NCBI GenBank assembly: GCA_944393665.1
Contig: CALYAX010000001.1
Span: forward strand, 132,018 to 196,017
Origin: an uncultured Alphaproteobacteria bacterium
GTDB lineage: Bacteria > Pseudomonadota > Alphaproteobacteria > RF32 > CAG-239
Direction of reading: 5' to 3'
Length of the DNA stretch: 64,000 nt
Under the pieces are notes generated by a model that saw only the letters and a program-made list of their open reading frames with translations, searched no databases and was not told the origin of the DNA. Made by a program: the position numbers and the translations under genes. Positions 17,078 through 22,485 of the stretch are shown here, piece by piece (within the stretch, counting starts at the first letter, position 1; the number at the start of each line of letters is the position of its first letter).

Positions 17078-17674
17078 TTAGTTTTTTGTTTTGTATTTTA
17101 ATAATACTCTAAGAACTTCGTGCATATTGGTATAAGGATTGGTTATATTTTTGAAATTAATGGAATCAGCATTTGTAAAAGCTGAGTCAAAGAAAGAAAA
17201 TAAGTCGTTAAAAATGTCTTTTTTCTTTTTTAAGTCAGTAATTGAAAAACGGGTGCCAAATTTTTGATTATAAGCTTCAACAAAAGCAGCACAACATTCT
17301 TGAGAGGAGGCAAATCCGCGGTCAGTTCGGGAAAGGTGCAAAAGAAGCCAGTATTCATAACATGGAACTGAAAAGGCGTTGATGTATCCTTTGGTTTGAG
17401 ATTCACGTAATTTTTTTTGAAAAATGTCTTCTGGCATATTGTCTTTATCAAACAGGCAATAGGTTTGGAGCAGGTTTTTGTTTAAACCGGTACGTTTGCT
17501 TTTAAAATCAGCTGTACGAATGACGTTGGAGATATCGGTTCCTTCTGATTTTTCAATTTTAATATTAATGCCGAATTTGTCTTTTAGTCCCTGTAAATAG
17601 TATTGCGAAGATTTGGTGTCTTCACAAATAATCAAATGGAGTTTACGCAGTTTTTGAGGGGACGTCCGCCGCAT
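17078..17674 (-). CDS. RloB-family protein (TOPRIM-like nuclease partner)
   Basis: 198 aa, matching the RloB family found with AAA ATPases in anti-phage modules (RloA/RloB, AbiLi/AbiLii). TOPRIM-like acidic positions are visible: Glu18 in LIICEDTKSSQYYLQGL and the DxD in LFDKDNM (Asp76, Asp78). CYEYWLLLHL is a typical RloB motif. It starts 2 nt after the upstream ATPase gene, so both form one operon. Low GC compared with the neighbouring core genes indicates acquisition. Nuclease activity is inferred from the fold, not proven. Confidence 0.82.
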   Translation of the reverse strand: MRRTSPQKLRKLHLIICEDTKSSQYYLQGLKDKFGINIKIEKSEGTDISNVIRTADFKSKRTGLNKNLLQTYCLFDKDNMPEDIFQKKLRESQTKGYINAFSVPCYEYWLLLHLSRTDRGFASSQECCAAFVEAYNQKFGTRFSITDLKKKKDIFNDLFSFFDSAFTNADSINFKNITNPYTNMHEVLRVLLKYKTKN

Positions 17675-17676
17675 GA

Positions 17677-18876
17677 TTAGTCCTCTTTTATGTTGGGAAC
17701 GGCACCAAAGATACCGTACATATATTCGTTGTAGAAGTTGTCTTTTTTGCGGGTTAATTCTTTGAAGTCACCTAATGAATAGAGCTGCGATGAAAAACCA
17801 TTTTCCTTGGAAGTCAGCCAAATCTGGTCGCGGCTCAATGTTTCTCCGTCCATAAGATAATGAGCGTGGCTTGTAAAAATCAGCTGTGCGTTTAGAGGGT
17901 TGGTTTCCGGGTTGTTGAATAGATTAACAATATGTTTCACCAGCAACGGGTGCAGCGAGCGGTCAAGTTCATCGACAATAAGGGTTGCTCCCGAGCTTAA
18001 TGCACTTATTACCTGGCCTGATAAGGCAAAAGCAACTTTGGTTCCTTCAGATTCAAAAGTGTTAAATTTTACCTCAATTTCTTTACCATTTTCTGTTTTA
18101 TGAGTAGACATAATTTCGATTCCATTAGGGTCTAGTAAAACGGATTTTAGGCTCGGCCTTTTTATTCTTATATTTTTGATGTTAAAATCTACTTTGTTCA
18201 TAAAATTAATCAAAGTATCTTTTTTGTTCATAATGTAACTAAATAAGGTATCCTTATTATCGATAATTGTATTAAATTTTAATTGTAAACTTCCTGTAAT
18301 TTCTAAAAAAGGATAAAATATATGATAGTTTGTTACATTACGGTTATTTACCAGCTCTGACAAGAACAATCTGGTTGCTATGGTTTCTTTTGCCCAGTTT
18401 TCATTGGATATAATTTCTGTATCATAAGAATATTGTTTGTTGTTTCTATTAAAAATCTCTTTTTCTTTGTTTGTTTTCTGAGGTGTAATATAAAGGTATT
18501 CTTTTTTTACTTTTTTATTATCCAAAGAGAAACCATATCGGTATAAGTTATTCTTTATAATAAACTTTATTTCAAAATGGATATCTCTGCTAGTTTTGCT
18601 TCCCAGCATATAATTATCAATTTCGAATGTGCTGTCTATAGAATTGCTGAAACTTTTTTTTACAATTTTTTTAAAAACCATAAAAGCTTCAATAAAATTT
18701 GATTTACCGGATGCGTTGGCGCCGAAAATAGCAGCAGTTCTGAAAACGGATTTGACATCTTTAAAATTGGTTTCAATTTCATTCACGGGTTTGCCGTTGT
18801 GGGAAACCGGTTCCATCGAAAAGGTGGTTTTATCCTTAAAACTTTTGAAGTTTTCAAATGTAAACTCAACCAACAT
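17677..18876 (-). CDS. AAA family ATPase (RloA/AbiLi-like)
   Basis: 399-residue AAA_21/SMC-like ATPase. The N-terminus LVEFTFENFKSFKDKTTFSM is typical of these sensors. Walker A is FGANASGKSNF (51-61). Walker B is TLIVDELDRSLHP near residue 300, preceded by an ABC-type signature region. ATLIVDE and the downstream IFTSHAHYLMD sensor-His motif are characteristic. With the RloB partner directly downstream it forms an abortive-infection-type defence pair (RloAB/AbiL-like). The DNA is AT-rich with its own promoter. Function is inferred by family. Confidence 0.84.
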   Translation of the reverse strand: MLVEFTFENFKSFKDKTTFSMEPVSHNGKPVNEIETNFKDVKSVFRTAAIFGANASGKSNFIEAFMVFKKIVKKSFSNSIDSTFEIDNYMLGSKTSRDIHFEIKFIIKNNLYRYGFSLDNKKVKKEYLYITPQKTNKEKEIFNRNNKQYSYDTEIISNENWAKETIATRLFLSELVNNRNVTNYHIFYPFLEITGSLQLKFNTIIDNKDTLFSYIMNKKDTLINFMNKVDFNIKNIRIKRPSLKSVLLDPNGIEIMSTHKTENGKEIEVKFNTFESEGTKVAFALSGQVISALSSGATLIVDELDRSLHPLLVKHIVNLFNNPETNPLNAQLIFTSHAHYLMDGETLSRDQIWLTSKENGFSSQLYSLGDFKELTRKKDNFYNEYMYGIFGAVPNIKED

Positions 18877-18917
18877 TTTATTAATCTTTGCTAAAATTTT
18901 TCACAGAATTATTATTA

Positions 18918-18945
18918 AATATATTCCAAATGTAAAAAAAGTCAA
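18918..18945 (-). promoter_or_regulatory. Promoter of the rloA-rloB operon
   Basis: On the minus strand TTGACT (18945-18940), 16-nt spacer, TATATT (18923-18918), about 40 nt before the ATG. The -35 region overlaps the CAATTCTTTG repeat. Confidence 0.55.
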
Positions 18946-19022
18946 TTCTTTGTTAAAATTTGGAAAAGATTGATGGGTGCTTAAATATTAAATAATAATA
19001 TGTCAGGTGATATATTTATTTT

Positions 19023-19059
19023 TTTATATTCCTTTTTGTGGGAACAAAGGGAATATAAA
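19023..19059 (+). other. Long AT-rich hairpin
   Basis: TTTATATTCC (19023-19032) and the following TTTTTGT pair with ACAAAGGGAATATAAA (19044-19059), closing a GGGA-type loop. Only one position is unpaired. No U-tract follows directly. It lies upstream of element B in a 435-nt gap without genes and may be part of the same transcript. Confidence 0.4.
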
Positions 19060-19111
19060 ATCCCCGGGGTGTTGGTTTTTTCTTTACAATATTGTCTTAA
19101 TTGTTAAACTC

Positions 19112-19266
19112 ATTTGCAGTTGCTTTCAGGTGACATTATTGCAACTGTTTTCCGACTGTTACCACGGCCGGAGATGCCCGACGGGGTTTCGGCTTCGTTG
19201 GGAGCCAGTTCTTTCGTGATGGTATGTCAACTTCTCCGGCCGCCTTTTATAAAGGTGGCTTTTTTA
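19112..19266 (+). ncRNA. Structured RNA element B with intrinsic terminator (orphan copy)
   Basis: Closing stem CGGCCGGAGA (19165-19174) with TCTCCGGCCG (19233-19242), 10 perfect pairs. Hairpin CCCGACG (19177-19183) with CGTTGGG (19196-19202); a second arm lies around CCA...TGG (19205-19222). A U-tailed terminator follows: GCCGCCTTT (19239-19247) with AAAGGTGGC (19251-19259) and six T residues. Its 5' arm shares four bases with the closing stem. About 150 nt align with element C at 19.95-20.10 kb. No same-strand gene follows, so it is either a free small RNA or the remnant of a leader. Confidence 0.6.
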
Positions 19267-19311
19267 CAATTGAACAAGTGTTACGTTTGGCAAATATAAT
19301 GGGAAAAGTAT

Positions 19312-19656
19312 TTATTTGTTCTTTTTGAATTTGAGGAGGCTTTGGATTTGCTCTTCAATAAATTTGAGGGTTTTTTCGTCCTCATGATTAAGCTGTTCAA
19401 CGATGTGTTCGATAATGGGGGAATACATAACAGGTGTATATTTAGTATCAGATAAAAGCTGGGAGAGGTCGATATTCAGGGCCTGCGTTATTCGATATAA
19501 TGTTTCTACACCAACATTAGTTTTGCCACATTCTATTTTAGAAATGCTGTTCGTTGAAACACCGGAAAGTTCTTCCAGTTGTTCCTGACTTAAATCCTTT
19601 TGTTCGCGGATTTGAGAAAGGCGATAGCCAAGTTTATATAGAAATTCACTTTTCAT
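19312..19656 (-). CDS. XRE-family transcriptional regulator, 114 aa
   Basis: N-terminal Cro/CI helix-turn-helix (residues 5-62): YRLSQIREQKDLSQEQLEEL, SGVSTNSISKIECGKTNVGV. The C-terminal part is a charged helix (EDEKTLKFIEEQIQSLLKF), perhaps for dimerisation. AT-rich like the neighbouring defence pair. It is divergent from the RNA C/HTH module and convergent with element B. Probable regulator of the island; the operator is not identified. Confidence 0.85.
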   Translation of the reverse strand: MKSEFLYKLGYRLSQIREQKDLSQEQLEELSGVSTNSISKIECGKTNVGVETLYRITQALNIDLSQLLSDTKYTPVMYSPIIEHIVEQLNHEDEKTLKFIEEQIQSLLKFKKNK

Positions 19657-19713
19657 TCTCTGATATTCACATTATAGTAAATAAAAATCCATGAACTATT
19701 ATAAATATATGTA

Positions 19714-19741
19714 TTGACTTTTATTTTATAAGAAGTATAGT
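19714..19741 (+). promoter_or_regulatory. Promoter upstream of structured RNA C
   Basis: TTGACT (19714-19719), 16-nt spacer, TATAGT (19736-19741). It would give a leader or small RNA of about 350 nt ending at the terminator at 20102, before the HTH pair at 20126. Confidence 0.5.
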
Positions 19742-19849
19742 TCTTAATGTTTATACTTAGTTGTATGGGCATTGTGTTTAATGTTTTAAGTTACAAATAG
19801 TTAATGCTTGAAATTATTATTTTAATGAGTTAGTGTTTTAACTAAGAGA

Positions 19850-20102
19850 ATAGCTGCGGCGACGCAGTTATCCAAAGGGCTAGAGTAGTCCGGGTGAATT
19901 AACGTTCATCTTTTACACAAGCAGTAAAGACATATTACTGTGACAAAATTATGTTGCCGTGAGGTGATATAATTGCGACTATGTCTCCGACCGCAAAAAC
20001 GGCCGGAGACGCCCGGCGGGGTTTCGGCTTCGTTGGGTGCCAGTTCTTGTGTAATGGTAACGTTAACGTCTCCGGCCACCTTTTTTACAAAGGTGGTTTT
20101 TT
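19850..20102 (+). ncRNA. Structured RNA element C with intrinsic terminator, upstream of an HTH pair
   Basis: The core closing stem is GGCCGGAGACG (20001-20011) with CGTCTCCGGCC (20067-20077), 11 perfect pairs. Hairpin CCCGGCG (20012-20018) with CGTTGGG (20031-20037) keeps the pairing of element B through G-U pairs. The terminator is CCACCTTT (20076-20083) with AAAGGTGG (20089-20096) plus TTTTTT, overlapping the closing stem by two bases. The 5' part contains CTGCG-GCGA-CGCAG (GNRA loop, about 19854). It is a close relative of element B and is followed after 24 nt by the HTH gene. It could be an attenuator for that gene or a self-contained small RNA. Confidence 0.62.
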
Positions 20103-20125
20103 CTTGCCCGTAACCGGAGGCCAAG

Positions 20126-20398
20126 ATGGTGAATTTGGACGTTACGGACTATCAATGGGACTATAATGAAAAAGGCGAACCGGGGCTGTATGTTTCGCAA
20201 GACGAACTGCGCCGCTGGTTTCGGACGCGGCTTGATGAAGTGCAGGTCCGCTATGACGTATTTTGCAAGCTGGTGAATATTGACGAGGATATTCTCCGCA
20301 GCTGGGAAAACGGCGAGTTCAGTTTAAAGCAGGGCGCTATTGATTTGATGGCCGACGCTTTTGACCGGCTGGCCGCGGCAACAGGGAGGCTCAGCTGA
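20126..20398 (+). CDS. Small HTH-like protein, 90 aa
   Basis: 90 aa, acidic. Residues about 25-80 fit a degenerate XRE-type fold: ELRRWFRTRLDEVQVRYDVF, then LVNIDEDILRSWENGEFSLK, in which the SWENGEF turn resembles the recognition helix end of Cro/CI proteins. A strong GGAGG lies 7 nt before the ATG. It sits behind the terminator of RNA element C. Its stop overlaps the next ATG (TGATG), so the two HTH genes are translationally coupled. Probable regulator; no family name can be given. Confidence 0.6.
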   Translation: MVNLDVTDYQWDYNEKGEPGLYVSQDELRRWFRTRLDEVQVRYDVFCKLVNIDEDILRSWENGEFSLKQGAIDLMADAFDRLAAATGRLS

Positions 20399-20778
20399 TG
20401 TGGAACCGTTGGGAACCGCCGGCGTATGTTGCCAAGCATTATCGCGACAAGGAACGGCAGGCTGAAATTCAAAAAGAAATGAATGCCCTGTTTTACAAAG
20501 ATTTAGGGCTGTGGTTACGCAAGCACCGCCAGTTATGCGGCTATACGGTGGATCAGCTTTGTTCAAAAAGCGGCGTGGACCGCGCGACCTACTTCTATTA
20601 TGAGAAAGGAACCAAAAAGATGACATTACTGCATTTTATGCTGCTGTGCCGGGTGCTTAAAACCGACTTTCATTATAACGGCAGTTTCCGACTGGAGCCG
20701 GAAGAAAAAGAAATTGTCGAGGCTTTGCGCCGCCGCGATGTCAAAACGGTTTTACGCTGGCTGCAAGAGGAGATATAG
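20398..20778 (+). CDS. HTH (XRE-like) protein, 126 aa
   Basis: 126 aa with a central helix-turn-helix (about 34-90): LGLWLRKHRQLCGYTVDQLC, SKSGVDRATYFYYEKGTKKM. The N-terminus is basic and aromatic (MWNRWEPPAYVAKHYRDKER). The C-terminal region is acidic, ending LRWLQEEI. Coupled to the previous gene by TGATG. The last codons (CTGCAAGAGGAGATA) form the first unit of a 28-nt degenerate tandem repeat that runs on past the stop codon. Likely co-regulator with the 90-aa protein. Confidence 0.65.
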   Translation: MWNRWEPPAYVAKHYRDKERQAEIQKEMNALFYKDLGLWLRKHRQLCGYTVDQLCSKSGVDRATYFYYEKGTKKMTLLHFMLLCRVLKTDFHYNGSFRLEPEEKEIVEALRRRDVKTVLRWLQEEI

Positions 20779-20960
20779 GGGCGCCGGGTGTGAGAGGAGA
20801 TATAGAGGACGGCGGCCGCAAGAGGAAATATAAGGGTGCCGGCGGGCACAGGGGCGAGACAGAAGACACTGGCTGCAAGAGGAGATCAGAGATGTTGGCA
20901 GGCGCAGGAGGTGATATGGAGAATGGTGATTGCAGGAGGCGATACAGGGTGTCAGCGGGG
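20761..20960 (+). repeat. Degenerate 28-nt tandem repeat, seven units
   Basis: GCAAGAGG-like cores occur at 20763, 20790, 20818, 20846, 20875, 20904 and 20932, with spacings of 27, 28, 28, 29, 29 and 28 nt. The unit is roughly GCAAGAGGAGATATAGGGG followed by a GGC-rich part. The first unit is the 3' end of the 126-aa HTH gene, including its stop. The rest is non-coding (open in one frame, but without support). The array may derive from slippage duplication of the gene end, or serve as a multi-site RNA. Confidence 0.6.
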
Positions 20961-21044
20961 AGAAAAAAAGCGCTTATTAAAACCATCCGCAGGCAAGAGG
21001 CCAAAGCGGATTTCAGATGGTTCGGGCAGGTTATGAAAGCTTGG

Positions 21045-21299
21045 TTATTCCATGGCGCTGTATTTCTCCAAAAGCCTGAGCCAGTCTTTGAAACCGACTT
21101 TGCCGGCATTGCACTCGATGTCGATAATCTCTCCGGCAGAAAGTCCGGTGAGCAGCGAGGCCTGTTCCAGACTCAGACCGAGTTTGTGGCGGAGCCGCGT
21201 CAGCATGACGGCGAAGTTTTGGCGCACCAGTTTTTCGGCGGGTGAATGGTTGAGGTCTAATGTTTTGAAAATATCGGCGTTATGATAATGAATATCCAC
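21045..21299 (-). CDS. Small HTH (XRE-like) protein, 84 aa
   Basis: 84 aa starting at GTG 21299 with GAGGAG about 10 nt upstream. Residues about 22-78 form a Cro/CI-like HTH: LVRQNFAVMLTRLRHKLGLS, LEQASLLTGLSAGEIIDIEC, then FKDWLRLLEKY. It lies directly behind structured RNA element D on the minus strand. A hairpin (ATCCGC/GCGGAT, about 20983-21014) follows the gene. Third small HTH gene in the window behind a structured leader. Confidence 0.65.
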   Translation of the reverse strand: MDIHYHNADIFKTLDLNHSPAEKLVRQNFAVMLTRLRHKLGLSLEQASLLTGLSAGEIIDIECNAGKVGFKDWLRLLEKYSAME

Positions 21300-21333
21300 A
21301 GGATTTCTTCTCCTCGAAAGGTTAAATCAAGCT

Positions 21334-21635
21334 CGCCTTTTTTGTTGAAGGCGGTCGGGGAGTTCTGAGTAGCCATCTGTAATTATGACCCCCTACGGTT
21401 TGCACCGGACGGGCTCCCCGACCACATTGGATATGATCGGGGATATAGTCCAAATTATAAATAGTTCAAGGTTCGTGACCGTTGTAAAACACACACACCT
21501 TTTTGTATTTATAACCAGGTCACAGCGTCATATCCTAACGCTGATTACAGCACTCAGGGAAACTCAGAAATTCCCCGGACTATAGCCGCAACGCGGCGAG
21601 CCCTGAATTGAAAAGGGATCAGCCCTTTCAATCCT
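21334..21635 (-). ncRNA. Structured RNA element D (and upstream pseudoknot region) ahead of an HTH gene
   Basis: Read on the minus strand. The closing stem is GGTCGGGGAG (complement of 21414-21423) with CTCCCCGACC (complement of 21353-21362), 10 perfect pairs. The internal hairpin CGGT-GCAA-ACCG (21396-21407) has a GNRA loop, extended by CCC/GGG. A CGCCTT/AAGGCG hairpin (21334-21353) follows, as in B, C and F, but lacks a U-tract. Upstream on the same strand lie AAAGGG/CCCTTT (21612-21628), GCCGC/GCGGC (21585-21597) and an 8-bp TATAGTCC/GGACTATA stem (21444-21451 with 21577-21584). That stem encloses a possible pseudoknot. A weak promoter (TTGCAA, N16, TAATAT) lies at 21669-21642. Confidence 0.55.
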
Positions 21636-21697
21636 GCCGATATATTAGAACAAAATTCGCAAATTGCAAGTATAGCCGAGAGTTATCAGCCTAAGAA

Positions 21698-21719
21698 AAA
21701 GCCCTCTTCAGAGGGCTTT
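21698..21719 (-). terminator. Terminator of grpE
   Basis: AAAGCCCTC with GAGGGCTTT (9 bp, 4-nt loop), followed on the minus strand by further T residues, 7 nt beyond the grpE stop. Confidence 0.85.
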
Positions 21720-21725
21720 GGTTGT

Positions 21726-22328
21726 TTATTTTCCGGCTGGTCCACCTTTAGTAACAACGACCATCGCCTCGCGCAGGAGACGGTCATTAAGCATGTAGCC
21801 GGTCTGGAGTTCGGCAATGATGGTGCCTGCCGGTTTGGAGGTGTCTTCCACTTCCTGGATAACCTGGTGGAAATTGGGATCAAAAACCGAGCCGATGATG
21901 TCCATTTTGCTGATGCCGAATTTGTTGAAGACTTTCATCAGTTCGGCCTCGGTGAGCTCAACGCCTTTGAGCAGGGCCTCGCAGCTGTCTTTACCATCCT
22001 CTTTATTCACCGCCTCAATTGCCCGGTGCAGATTGTCGGCCACGGAGAGGAGGTTTTTGGCAAAAGAGGAAATGGCGTATTTGTTGTTTTTTTCAATTTC
22101 CTGCGCGCAGCGTTTTTTAGTGTTTTCAGCGTCGGCAAAAGCACGGAGATAATCCTCGCGCAGTTTGGCAATCTGGGCCTGCAATTCCTCAACATCAGCC
22201 TCCGCCGCGGCGGTTTCGTCCCCGGGTTCCCCGGTTTCGTCTTCCATGAGTTCCTGCCCGTCGGTTTCCGGGGTTTCGGCAGTTTCGTCAATATCGGTTT
22301 CGGCGTGATGATTTTTATGCTTATTCAT
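21726..22328 (-). CDS. grpE: Nucleotide exchange factor GrpE
   Basis: Co-chaperone that releases ADP from DnaK, 200 aa. Acidic, disordered N-terminus (about 1-50), a long coiled-coil (VEELQAQIAKLREDYLRAFA, 50-90) and the C-terminal beta domain with VFDPNFHQVIQEVED and GYMLNDRLLREAMVVV. It has an RpoH-like promoter and a terminator. hrcA, often next to it, is not present in this window. Confidence 0.96.
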   Translation of the reverse strand: MNKHKNHHAETDIDETAETPETDGQELMEDETGEPGDETAAAEADVEELQAQIAKLREDYLRAFADAENTKKRCAQEIEKNNKYAISSFAKNLLSVADNLHRAIEAVNKEDGKDSCEALLKGVELTEAELMKVFNKFGISKMDIIGSVFDPNFHQVIQEVEDTSKPAGTIIAELQTGYMLNDRLLREAMVVVTKGGPAGK

Positions 22329-22376
22329 ATTTTTTTCTCTTTAAAAGTTAAACGCTACCATGTATATATATAAGGA

Positions 22377-22405
22377 ATTTAGTGACTAATGCTTGACAAG
22401 TCAAG
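22377..22405 (-). promoter_or_regulatory. RpoH (sigma32) type promoter of grpE
   Basis: On the minus strand CTTGAC (22405-22400), 17-nt spacer, CTAAAT (22382-22377). This fits the alphaproteobacterial heat-shock consensus CTTGAC-N17-CYTATNT closely. The -35 lies in the palindrome CTTGACAAGTCAAG, so a mirrored -35 faces the divergent glycogen synthase gene. Confidence 0.65.
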
Positions 22406-22421
22406 AGCGATGGTCTTTTAT
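22392..22421 (+). promoter_or_regulatory. Candidate promoter of glgA sharing the heat-shock palindrome
   Basis: CTTGAC (22392-22397), 17-nt spacer, CTTTTAT (22415-22421) on the plus strand. It uses the other half of the palindrome that serves grpE. It reads either as an RpoH-like or as a sigma70 (TTGACA, N17, TTTTAT) promoter. Confidence 0.4.
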
Positions 22422-22485
22422 TAGTGACGAAGGTGTTATCGATTGATGCAGGTCAATTATTTTTTGCATTCTTGAAAGATTAAAA

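Noticed and set aside
19007..19299. Short plus-strand frames of 61-70 codons over element B
   Set aside because: They run through perfectly base-paired stems and a terminator, have no ribosome site, and are best explained by the RNA structure.
20790..21245. 151-codon plus-strand frame over the tandem repeat
   Set aside because: Composition follows the 28-nt repeat, and its 3' half is antisense to the 84-aa HTH gene; no domain is visible.
19112..21423. Structured elements as integron attC sites
   Set aside because: The palindromes are flanked by terminators and leaders, no integrase IntI is present, and the GTTRRRY/RYYYAAC core pattern is missing.
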